64,000 nucleotides of DNA. Source: Promethearchaeota archaeon (GTDB taxonomy: Archaea; Asgardarchaeota; Lokiarchaeia; Sigyniarchaeales; SOKP01). Position 1 is the stretch's first letter. Each line of letters opens with the position of its first letter. Shown in pieces: positions 8,498-16,208 of the stretch. The stretch lies in the NCBI GenBank assembly GCA_019058365.1, contig JAHPZE010000004.1, forward strand, positions 124,001 through 188,000, in the 5' to 3' direction. The notes under the pieces are model-generated. The model worked only from the letters and a program-made list of their open reading frames with translations. It had not been told where the DNA came from and made no database searches. A program made the translations under genes and the position numbers.

Positions 8498-8957
8498 ACA
8501 AGAAGAAGCAATAATAAAAGAAGATCGTTTTAAAGATGTAACACCCCAAAAAAGGAAAGAATTTGGGAATTCATCTAAGTATAGAATTAATTTAATTTTT
8601 AAGAAAAATTCAGATTGGGAAGAAGAATTTCCTGTTAAATTTAAATTTGACACAGGAGCTTTTCTTTCTTTTGCTCCAAAGAAACTAATGGAAGATTTTA
8701 GTATCCCAACAGAATTTAGTATGGAAGTTACAGGTATACATCCTGAAAAAAAATGTCGTGTTTTAGTTAAAATCGGAAAAATGCTGTTTAAAATATTAGA
8801 TGATAATGAATTAGAATCCGATGAATTTGAAGCATGGTTTGCATTTCACCCTTTTGAAAAAGGAATGCATTTACTTGGAATGAAAAGTATTATTGAAGAA
8901 ATCGAGTTTCATCAAGATCCTAAAAGAAAAATTTTAATCTTAAAAACAGTTCAATGA
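8481..8957 (+). CDS. Retropepsin-like aspartyl protease
   Basis: 158 residues from the ATG at 8481; an ATG at 8451 is also in frame but lies deeper in the upstream gene. The motif FKFDTGAFLSF (Asp encoded at 8649) is the D-T/S-G-A active site of single-domain retropepsins. The following strand-rich region and the late hydrophobic-Gly motif (MHLLGMKSI) fit the family, in which the active site forms in a homodimer. The frame overlaps the end of the DUF5678 gene, so the pair is coupled. The substrate is unknown. Confidence 0.65.
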   Translation: MDLVFRQEEAIIKEDRFKDVTPQKRKEFGNSSKYRINLIFKKNSDWEEEFPVKFKFDTGAFLSFAPKKLMEDFSIPTEFSMEVTGIHPEKKCRVLVKIGKMLFKILDDNELESDEFEAWFAFHPFEKGMHLLGMKSIIEEIEFHQDPKRKILILKTVQ

Positions 8958-8999
8958 ATTTTTGAAGATTAAATGATCTAATTAAAGACAAAAGATAAA

Positions 9000-9406
9000 G
9001 GAAATAACGTAATTTATATTTCAATAAGTCGAGATATTTTTATCTTAAGTATTTCATTTTCAATCATATTTCTCATTTTAGAGTTTGTTAAAGATTTATT
9101 TGATGTCGCTTTTATTAATCTAAATTTCACTCCTTTAATTGTAGGAGGTTCAGTAATCAATTTATCCATAATATTAATTTTTATTCTAATAAAAGGAAAT
9201 AAAATGAATGGTTAAAATCCGAAGAGAGACGATTAGAAACTTGGATATTTTTCTTATTAGCTATTTTGGTTGAATCCATATTAAATATAATTTTAACAAC
9301 TGTTAATATAATATTATCATTTTCTTTCGGGAAATTAATCAAATTTCTTATACTAATTTCAATCATAGTATTATCTGCATTTTATTTTAAAAAAAATGAT
9401 ATTTAA
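9000..9406 (+). pseudogene. Remnant of a four-helix membrane protein
   Basis: Two plus-strand frames encode hydrophobic helices. The first (9000-9215) has segments such as IFILSISFSIIFLILEF and INLSIILIFILIKG. The second enters near 9205 in another frame and reads WLKSEERRLETWIFFLL, then two more helices, ending at TAA 9404-9406. A single-base deletion near 9205 would join them. No start codon is found at the 5' end. The pattern is that of a decayed gene, but short real membrane ORFs cannot be excluded. Confidence 0.4.
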
Positions 9407-9573
9407 AGGAAAAAAAAATAAAATCAAGGAATTTTTTCACATTTATTTAATTTTACTAGCTCCTTGGATTATTGAGATTGGAGTAATTTCCGATTTTTCT
9501 CACTTTTAGAAAATCTCTAAGTTTTTGGGGCACTTAAATTTAAATATGAAGGTTTTATATAGATATCTTTGGA

Positions 9574-10362
9574 ATGATGGATGAAAATTCAAAAGAATAT
9601 GTTGTTAATCGAGGAAAGAAATATTATGTTGAGGATAATAGGTTAGACCTAACTAGTAAGACAGATATTGTACTTTCTGAGGTGGAAGGGCTCGAAGATT
9701 TAGTAAATCTGGAGGTGTTATCTCTCAAGGAGAATAGCATTCATGAGATTGAGAATCTTGAAAACCTTACGAGCTTAAAGGCTTTAGATCTCAGCATGAA
9801 CTACATTACTGAGATTGAAGGTCTTGAAAGATTAACGAAATTAACAAGTTTATTATTTGGTGATGGGGATGAAGGTGGCAATCCTATATCAGAGATTAGA
9901 GGACTTGATACGCTAACGAGTTTACGATATCTATACTTCGATTCTAACGAAATATCAGAGATCAAAGGGCTCGAAAATCTTAAGAGTTTGGAGTTCTTAA
10001 GTTTATTTGATAATAAAACTTTAGAGCTTAAAGGTCTTGAAAATTTAACAAACTTAAAGAAATTAATTCTAAGCAATAATAAGATTACGAAGATGCAAGG
10101 GCTAGAGACTCTTGGAAAATTAGAATATTTGGATCTATCATATAATAATATAGTAGAGATTAAAGAACTTGAAAATCTAATGAATCTAAAAGAATTGGAT
10201 TTGAGTTATAATAAAATTTCAGAAATTAAAAGGATAGAGCATCTAGTGAATTTAGAGAGATTTAGCATTTATGATAATCCGATTAGGAGGATCTCAGGGA
10301 TTGATTCTCTAAAAGGGCTAAGAATCTTTGGAATAGATAAGCTTTTACAGGACGACCAATAA
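9574..10362 (+). CDS. Leucine-rich repeat protein (SDS22-like)
   Basis: 262 residues, starting at ATG 9574 or 9577, made almost wholly of about nine 22-residue LRRs of the form LENLTSLKALDLSMNYITEI. The spacing and Asn ladder match SDS22-type repeats. It has no signal peptide or membrane segment, so it is cytosolic, probably a protein-binding scaffold. A TATA-like TTATATAG lies about 20 bases before the start. It is the intact relative of the broken LRR gene at 6021-6424. SDS22 proteins bind PP1-type phosphatases, and the window has such a phosphatase at 44730, but a link is speculation. Confidence 0.8.
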   Translation: MMDENSKEYVVNRGKKYYVEDNRLDLTSKTDIVLSEVEGLEDLVNLEVLSLKENSIHEIENLENLTSLKALDLSMNYITEIEGLERLTKLTSLLFGDGDEGGNPISEIRGLDTLTSLRYLYFDSNEISEIKGLENLKSLEFLSLFDNKTLELKGLENLTNLKKLILSNNKITKMQGLETLGKLEYLDLSYNNIVEIKELENLMNLKELDLSYNKISEIKRIEHLVNLERFSIYDNPIRRISGIDSLKGLRIFGIDKLLQDDQ

Positions 10363-10437
10363 AGATTAACGAATAATTTATTTAAGTGATCGTAAAAACC
10401 ATAATTAAAAGAATTTTATATGAAATTATTTATTATA

Positions 10438-11733
10438 TTAATGGAAAATATGTTCAAGTATCATTCTAAGATTTTCTATCTCTTTTATAAGCAATTCTTC
10501 TTTTGGTATTAATTTATAATTATGTGTTCCAATATCTCCCAAAGAGATCAACCTTTTTGCTTGTTGCATAAAAGTTTTATTAATAAAGTTAAGATCTTGT
10601 GCTATTTTTGGTATCTCTTTGAGACGTTTATATTCACCCTCCTCATTCTTATATTTATCTAATTTGTGTTCCTGTTCTGCCTTAAGATAAAATGCAGCTT
10701 CAATGATTTTTCGCATTAGAATTTGTGTCGCAACCTTACAATCATGATTATATACAGTTTCAAGTTCATAAATTAGGTTTTTTATATCTTTTGGCATCTT
10801 TTTTTTATCTGAATCATCAAAAAAATATATAAAATCTCCGGGATATTTTTGAGGTTTCTTAATTTCTTTATATAAATCAGAATCTAATCTTAAATCTAAC
10901 TCGAAAATAGAGAGATTTAACATTATTTGCAAAAAAATAAATAGCTGTTCAATTGATTTGCGATCATACTTTAACCAACTTCTTAAAAAATTAGAAATTG
11001 CAATTTTCCCGAGTTTATATAATTTATTTTCCTCAATATTAAATCTTTTTAATAAATCTATATTAAATGTGATTACTTCAAGTGTTTCCAAATCATCAAT
11101 CCTTTTTTCGATTAATCTCTCTAAGATTAAAGTTAACCTATTACTTTCATCTTTGAAATACTTGATATCATCATATAAGTCTGATAGAATGAGTTTTATC
11201 AATAAATAATGAAGAGTTTGTATAAATTCAGAATTTGAAAAATTTTCAAGGATATTGGCTTTTTTTAATTCTTTATTACATCGATCATTTAGTTTAAGAA
11301 TCATTAATCTATCCTTCTCAAGCTCCATCTCCTTAATTTGATATACTAAAAAGACGTATTTTAAATAAATAATACTATTAAAATCATGTTCACTAAAAAT
11401 TATATCAATTAAATCCATTAACATTGAAAACAAATCAGAGGAATTAATTGTTTCATATTTGTTTAAATATCTTAAGCAATCTAGTCTATGATTTAAATCA
11501 TCTTCTAGATGCGTTTTAAAAGGTTGTTTCAACGAAGATGTTAAGGATTCAACTAAATCTGTATCTTTAAAGTTCTGACCAATTATGTGATGCTTATCTA
11601 CGTTTTTTATTATAGAATATAGAAATGGATTCTCTAAAAAAATAGAAGTTTCATTAATTTTCGTGACAATATCTATATCATTTAGTAGATCTAACAAAGA
11701 AACATCAATATTATCAATTCTAATTCTGTACAT
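10438..11733 (-). CDS. DUF4145-like protein, third gene of the short-Argonaute operon
   Basis: About 431 residues from the ATG at 11733, which overlaps the Argonaute stop codon by one base (TAATG), a sign of translational coupling. The first 300 residues are helical and unrecognised. Residues about 300-431 fit DUF4145: an Asp-rich start, then VATQILMRKIIEAAFYLKAE, LKEIPKIAQDL and a GDIGTHNYK segment like the family's GN-aaH motif. DUF4145 often accompanies or is fused to restriction and defence enzymes. No catalytic motif is evident. Its position suggests it is the effector or an accessory of the Argonaute. Confidence 0.6.
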   Translation of the reverse strand: MYRIRIDNIDVSLLDLLNDIDIVTKINETSIFLENPFLYSIIKNVDKHHIIGQNFKDTDLVESLTSSLKQPFKTHLEDDLNHRLDCLRYLNKYETINSSDLFSMLMDLIDIIFSEHDFNSIIYLKYVFLVYQIKEMELEKDRLMILKLNDRCNKELKKANILENFSNSEFIQTLHYLLIKLILSDLYDDIKYFKDESNRLTLILERLIEKRIDDLETLEVITFNIDLLKRFNIEENKLYKLGKIAISNFLRSWLKYDRKSIEQLFIFLQIMLNLSIFELDLRLDSDLYKEIKKPQKYPGDFIYFFDDSDKKKMPKDIKNLIYELETVYNHDCKVATQILMRKIIEAAFYLKAEQEHKLDKYKNEEGEYKRLKEIPKIAQDLNFINKTFMQQAKRLISLGDIGTHNYKLIPKEELLIKEIENLRMILEHIFH

Positions 11734-13148
11734 TATAAAAACCAAGGTGTATTTTTCAAATTATCATGAGGTTTTATTTCATACTTACTGAATTTTGCTA
11801 TTTGATGGGCAAATATTAAAGATGCTGGTAACCGAAGTTCATTATGAGTAACTGTTTGATAGTGAAGTCCTGTTAGTGTAAATATATCTTGGCAAGCATC
11901 ATAAAAAGACCTATAACAATCCTTATTTATTCTCATATTTATTAATAAAGGGCGAGGAGTGCCCATTTCATGAGGTTTAGATCTGATTTTTCTTGCTCTT
12001 GCATAATTATAATCTCCAGTTGTACATAGATATCCAAAAACTTCACTTAATTGAGAACAAATACCTCTGTCTATATTTTTATTCATTTTATCTAAATTAA
12101 AAGATCTTAGAATGTTTTTATCGAATATCTCCACTAAACAATAATTCCTTATACTTGTATCTTTAAATTCCTTCTCAAATCCCGCAAGTTCTTCTTTTCC
12201 AAATACTCCTAATTTTTGAATTGTTAATTTTTCTATTGGATTTGAACTCCTTTCTTGATGTGAGAATAATGTCTCATGGATGATTTTGCGAATTATGATA
12301 TTAGGTACAAATAATCCTGAAGTAGTCATTTTAAAATCATCTTTATGGAGTTCTAATTCCATATCAAAATAAGTATTTGAATAATAACCCATAAACCTTC
12401 CAATATTGTTGAATATTGAAACAAAACCAGTGGTATACCCTCTTTCTTCATTTCTAGAAAATCTAATAGCAAGTGTAATATCTACATTGTGAGGGTTTTT
12501 TAGTAACCAGGGAATACCACCTGCTTTAGAATAAATCGAAATGCAAATGTTCCATAAAATATAAGGCAAACCTTTAGAATCACTAATCTTTGTTAAGACA
12601 CCCCCATAAGTATCTCCTTGATAAAGTGAGAGATATTGTATAGGATAACCCATTTTGAGACAAAGTCTTTTTAGTTTATAATAATTATTAGTATTTCTTA
12701 TTGCTCTATAGTCTTTTCCTACTGCTAATACAACATATTTTGTGTTTACAGGCTGTTTTTCTACTGGATAAATACTTGCTAATTCATTAATTATAATATC
12801 TTCTCTACCATTTTCATAGATAATTACATCTTTCTTATCTTTAGGGATATCCAATTCATCTAATTTGAAAAATGTCTTTAATCCATGAAAATATGTTCCA
12901 TATCCATTTTTTATATAATTGAGTAATTTTAGTGAATTATCTATCGCAGATTCATCTTTCAAGCAGATAAGAATTAATTTTAATTTATCAAATAATCTAA
13001 TTTTAGCGTTAAAATCATATGGGCCAAAATTTTGAATTCCTTCCATAGCGTCATTTATTTTTTCTCGTTGACCTGTTTGAAATAAAAGATTTGGTTCAAG
13101 AAATTTAACAATTTTTTTTGATTTTAAATAACTCGTTTGAATTTGCAT
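11733..13148 (-). CDS. Short prokaryotic Argonaute (MID-PIWI), predicted slicer-dead
   Basis: 471 residues, the size of short pAgos. NFGPYDF at 40-46 matches the conserved N-terminal fGPYd of this class. The MID region holds NNYYKLKRLC (154-163) with Q171 and K208 (SKAGGIPWLL), the usual guide 5'-phosphate residues. The PIWI region ends with TPRPLLINM (398-405) and LTGLHYQTVTHNELRLPASL (425-444) before the C-terminus. The first catalytic Asp is replaced (LAIRFSR, R229 at the expected place) and the second site reads QKLG rather than an Asp-Gly motif. It should therefore bind a guide but not cut. It starts four bases after the candidate APAZ gene. Confidence 0.82.
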   Translation of the reverse strand: MQIQTSYLKSKKIVKFLEPNLLFQTGQREKINDAMEGIQNFGPYDFNAKIRLFDKLKLILICLKDESAIDNSLKLLNYIKNGYGTYFHGLKTFFKLDELDIPKDKKDVIIYENGREDIIINELASIYPVEKQPVNTKYVVLAVGKDYRAIRNTNNYYKLKRLCLKMGYPIQYLSLYQGDTYGGVLTKISDSKGLPYILWNICISIYSKAGGIPWLLKNPHNVDITLAIRFSRNEERGYTTGFVSIFNNIGRFMGYYSNTYFDMELELHKDDFKMTTSGLFVPNIIIRKIIHETLFSHQERSSNPIEKLTIQKLGVFGKEELAGFEKEFKDTSIRNYCLVEIFDKNILRSFNLDKMNKNIDRGICSQLSEVFGYLCTTGDYNYARARKIRSKPHEMGTPRPLLINMRINKDCYRSFYDACQDIFTLTGLHYQTVTHNELRLPASLIFAHQIAKFSKYEIKPHDNLKNTPWFL

Positions 13149-13152
13149 TGTA

Positions 13153-13854
13153 TTAGCATTCCCTCTCTTCTATGATTTTTTTAAAAGTCATTATTGTAAA
13201 ATCAAGATGATATTTTTTACCACCACAGAAAAACGAAATTTTAGATATTAAATTTTTAAAAAATACATAATCTTCAATCCTTTTAGACGATCTTGGTAAT
13301 TTTTTATCCTCAATTGAGGAATTAAATTCTACATCATAGATTAGATCTATAAACATATAGACTCCAAATTCTTCATCTACAAAGAATTGAAACTTAAACC
13401 CTACTATTGAATTCCCCAAATTAGGAATAAAAACAGCATTTTCTTTATATTCAACCTCACAATCAATTAAAGGTTCTCTACTTAAAGTACATAAAAATGC
13501 TTCTTTTAATATATTCGGGATAATAAGGTTTTTATAAAAGAAAGTGTTCTGAAAAGTGCAATTGTAATTTATTACTTCTAAATTTTCTAGTTCTGAATAG
13601 TTAATGTGATTAGGATTTAATAATTCCTCTGTTTTCTTAATAAAATTTGTAATAGATAAATCTTGATCAATTCTAAAAAACCATAGATCATCCAAAATTT
13701 GTGTAAATATTATTCCATTCTTACATAATTCCATTTTAACTCTATTATAATTATTAAAATTGCTTCTTGTTAAGCCGTCTATCTTCAAAGATTCTAACTG
13801 ATCAAAAACAGGACCATCTAGTTTAAATAAATCTAAAGCAATTTCTACAACCAT
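13153..13854 (-). CDS. Candidate APAZ/Argonaute N-L1-like partner protein
   Basis: 233 residues, first gene of the Argonaute operon. The N-terminal half is unrecognised. Residues about 150-190 (IVGFKFQFFV, then FGVYMFIDLIYDVEF) resemble the strand pair of the Argonaute L1/APAZ region (gf-f-v ... g-y-id). Short pAgos nearly always pair with an APAZ protein, but normally one fused to TIR, SIR2 or a nuclease. Here no effector domain is fused. The assignment rests on context and weak similarity. The promoter lies within 13855-13920, where no clear box can be chosen. Confidence 0.45.
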   Translation of the reverse strand: MVVEIALDLFKLDGPVFDQLESLKIDGLTRSNFNNYNRVKMELCKNGIIFTQILDDLWFFRIDQDLSITNFIKKTEELLNPNHINYSELENLEVINYNCTFQNTFFYKNLIIPNILKEAFLCTLSREPLIDCEVEYKENAVFIPNLGNSIVGFKFQFFVDEEFGVYMFIDLIYDVEFNSSIEDKKLPRSSKRIEDYVFFKNLISKISFFCGGKKYHLDFTIMTFKKIIEEREC

Positions 13855-14141
13855 ATTATTATTGAACTTTATTAAATTGCGTTAAAATATTTTTATCTTC
13901 TTTTACTTAATAAACAAAATTGTAACGATTTCATTATTTAATAAAACTTATTATTTTCTGGTTATTTGTCATTCCAAAAATGAGGATTTAAAATGGATTA
14001 GTTTAAAATTATAGCGAGGGTAGCAAAATTGGAAGAGTCTAAAATTTTTGACGAAGTTTTTGTTTTGGAATGTCAGTATCTCTTGTATAAAGTCACATCT
14101 TATTGAAAAGTTCTTAAATTTATAAAAGTAAAAATTACAAG

Positions 14142-14309
14142 TTAGTATCAGGTAATTCTATACTTATTCAAGAAAATTATGGTATTAGCAAAAGCACCGC
14201 ATCGCAATATTTGACTATTTTAGAGCACTATCACCTAATTAAAAGGTAGAGACACGGAGTAAACAAGATTATTAAAATATCTGATTTCGGTAAACTTTTT
14301 ATTGAGTAG
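14142..14309 (+). pseudogene. Winged-helix/HTH regulator remnant
   Basis: One plus-strand frame reads a clear HTH: NYGISKSTASQYLTILEHYH followed by LIKR. It then meets an in-frame TAG (14247-14249) and continues RHGVNKIIKISDFGKLFIE to a second TAG (14307-14309). The first part matches the recognition-helix region of archaeal winged-helix regulators. There is no start codon and the frame is broken, so this is a decayed regulator between the TIR gene and the Argonaute operon. Confidence 0.45.
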
Positions 14310-14341
14310 AGGTTTAAAAAATTCAGTTTAAGAAAAATTAA

Positions 14342-14498
14342 AAAGGTCGGTTCCCTGATATCTCCTTGAAGAAGGGTTGAACAGTAATTGAGGTGAGCAT
14401 TCATCGACGAGATCAGGGAACTGGAAAATTAATTAAGCGTTAATTAATGTAAAAAATTTATCAAAATAAAACAAAAATCTATGCGTTTTCTAAATACT
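14342..14498. repeat. 157-bp direct repeat flanking the ankyrin-TIR cassette (left copy)
   Basis: Aligns base for base with 16052-16208, offset 1710, with scattered substitutions only. The shared right flank includes AATTAATTAAGCGTTAATTAA and ATCTATGCGTT. On the minus strand its end reads KKYLENA-stop, like the NEYLANA-stop of the gene at 16189, so the repeat unit reached into a gene end. Recombination between the copies would delete the TIR gene. Confidence 0.6.
14345..14424 (+). repeat. Structured ~80-nt repeat, copy 2
   Basis: The ends form an almost perfect stem: GGTTCCCTGAT pairs with ATCAGGGAACT, with C-G added outside. The inner ATCTC can pair with GAGGT. The core differs from copy 3 at only a few positions. 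Together with its flanks (14342-14498) it matches 16052-16208 over 157 bp without indels. It lies downstream (on the minus strand) of the TIR gene and may be transcribed as a small RNA. Confidence 0.65.
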
Positions 14499-14523
14499 TT
14501 TTCTTGAATAGATTTAAAAATAT

Positions 14524-14602
14524 ATATTTTTAAAGAAAAAATTAGATTATTTAGAAAAAAAAAAGTTTTTTAAATTTAAATAAGGTATTAACCTAAATTT
14601 AT
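14524..14602. repeat. 79-bp dispersed AT-rich repeat, copy A
   Basis: Aligns without gaps to 18648-18726: ATATTTTTAAAGAAAAAA at the start, then AAAAGTTTTTT and TTTAAATAAGGTNTTAA. Identity is about 80% by eye. The conserved GTTTTTT and AAATAAGGT blocks suggest a terminator or promoter module, or a small mobile repeat. Low complexity inflates the match. Confidence 0.4.
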
Positions 14603-14618
14603 CAAATATTCAAACTTG

Positions 14619-15440
14619 TTATTTCCATTCCAGAGATTTTATAACAGAATCCATAATATGTACATAACGGCAGTAATCTTGAAATGTACCCTGGAAACCA
14701 AATGTAAACAGAAATTCTATTGGTTTCTTCAATGTTGGATGGATAAGAGTGATGCTATACTTTCTGGTCCAGTAACCCATCCAATATGTCAAGGCTAGTT
14801 GGCTAGCACCACCGTGAAAAATCAGGTGAGCACCCATAACTTCGGCATCCAATCGCGAAATATGCTTCTTTGAATAGTCCAACAGGGCATCATATAATTT
14901 TCTATCATCTGTGGAAACAATATCCATCGATTTGAACTTGGCCAGCTCGGATTCATCGATGCTGAAGTGTATATTCATATAAAACTTCTGTTTGGCCTTT
15001 TTAAATTTAATTTCGAGACCATTTCCGATTTCTCCCAGATAAGAGGTTCCTTTTTGTGTAATCTTCCATCCTGATGCATAGAGGGTAAAAGGGGCTCCTT
15101 TACAGACTCCTTCGAATTTAAATTCAGGTTTTGAGGGTATTATTTCGATTTTAGAAACCGCTGGTGCCACAGTCTTTTTTAAAAAGTTGATTATCTCATT
15201 TACATCGAACGTCTCTACCGATTTACATCCTGCAAGGGCAGGAAACTTTTGGTGAACTTCTGGTTCTGCAGGAATTTTGATTTCAACGATTTTGTCTTGT
15301 CCGTAATTTTGAAGCAACTTCTCAGCTTCATCAGAGCAATAAGGAGATTCTGCGTAAATTTTATTGGTGAATAATATAGCTCGTTCGGAATTAGCTAGTC
15401 CCTCGTCGATAACAGTCTGAAATTGACCGCGATCTTTCAA
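14619..15440 (-). pseudogene. TIR domain and C-terminal part of an interrupted ankyrin-TIR gene
   Basis: 273 codons from an internal ATG. It is in the same frame as the ankyrin part at 15501-15872, separated by one TAG (15501-15503) and 19 codons that read as TIR sequence (IVDQLISSGYNVWFAEYRIL). The TIR motif SPYCSDE carries the catalytic Glu (E38 here) of NAD-hydrolysing TIRs. After about residue 95 comes a 175-residue C-terminal domain that I do not recognise. If translated alone it lacks the first TIR strand. It is either a nonsense-mutated gene or expressed by readthrough. Confidence 0.7.
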
Positions 15441-15500
15441 TAAAATCCTATATTCAGCAAACCAGACGTTATAACCACTTGATATTAATTGATCAACGAT

Positions 15501-15872
15501 CTACCTAGCGATGTAAACATTCTGGCTTTTGTAACTGATAAAAAAATCGTATTTTTTGCCAGAAACCCCTGAAACTATTTTTTGTGAATTTTTATTAATA
15601 GAGTAATTGAGTTCCAGATTAAGGAGATATTGAACCAAATTCTTTTTCTTCATTCCGCCAGCAACTAGCAAAGGGGTATATCCATTTTTGTCCTTTGCGA
15701 AAATATCCGCACCTGAACCGACCAAAAATTTAGCTATTTCAATATTTCCATAGTATGCAGCTGCATGCAAAAGCGTGGATCCGAAATGGTTTCTTCTATG
15801 AATTATTTCCGGATTTTTGGCAACCATTTCCCTAATGAGTGAATATTGACCATCCCTAACAATGTCCCACAT
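15501..15872 (-). pseudogene. Ankyrin-repeat N-terminus of the interrupted ankyrin-TIR gene
   Basis: 123 codons. Residues 1-90 contain ankyrin repeats (GSTLLHAAAYYGNIEIAKFL, then GADIFAKDKNGYTPLLVAGG). A linker leads into the first strand of a TIR domain, KKYDFFISYKSQNVYIAR, where the frame meets TAG. The codons after the TAG continue the TIR domain in frame to 14619. The original product would be about 417 residues: ankyrin-TIR plus a C-terminal domain. TAG is a normal stop elsewhere here, so a nonsense mutation is the simplest reading. Confidence 0.7.
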
Positions 15873-16051
15873 AGTATCTATTAATCACCGGTTGATTCAT
15901 ACAATCATGAAATCTGAAACTATGATTATATTGAACATTTCTAAAAATCTAATACATAATAATGACAAAAATGTCTTTATACAAGATGTTCAAATATTTA
16001 AATCTAAATAAATATGATGTATCAATCACTCAAGAAGAAAAATAATAATAT

Positions 16052-16208
16052 AAAGGTCGGTTCCCTGATATCTCCTTGAAGAAGGGTTGAACACTGATTG
16101 AGGTGAGTATTCATGGACGAGATCAGGGAACTGGAAAATTAATTAAGCGTTAATTAATATAAATAATTTATCAAAATAGAAGAAAAATCTATGCGTTCGC
16201 TAAATACT
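16052..16208. repeat. 157-bp direct repeat flanking the ankyrin-TIR cassette (right copy)
   Basis: Counterpart of 14342-14498. Its right end overlaps the last six codons of the gene at 16189-16467. The pair brackets 1.55 kb containing both halves of the TIR gene and the 79-bp repeat copy A. Confidence 0.6.
16055..16134 (+). repeat. Structured ~80-nt repeat, copy 3
   Basis: The same stem as copy 2 (GGTTCCCTGAT with ATCAGGGAACT) and the same inner core. The core contains a Shine-Dalgarno-like GAGGTGAG and, upstream, ATCTCCTT, which resembles the 16S anti-Shine-Dalgarno tail. The two can pair. It lies 55 bases beyond the stop of the minus-strand gene at 16189. Confidence 0.65.

Noticed and set aside
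9181..9366. 61-aa minus-strand frame
   Set aside because: It lies opposite hydrophobic plus-strand codons of the membrane-gene remnant and looks like a shadow.
10438..11733. The 435-aa protein as a nuclease effector
   Set aside because: No PD-(D/E)XK, HNH or TIR/SIR2 motif can be seen; only the DUF4145-like end is supported.
14142..15503. Amber codons in the TIR gene and HTH remnant as evidence for pyrrolysine or other UAG recoding
   Set aside because: TAG ends many ordinary genes here (for example at 877-879, 8495-8497, 20633-20635, 23661-23663), and these TIR/HTH genes are not pyrrolysine proteins. Mutation is simpler.
16093..16164. A nine-codon ORF (ATG GAC GAG ...) after the GAGGTGAG in repeat copy 3
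   Set aside because: The ATG is absent in copies 1 and 2, so coding is not conserved; structure is.
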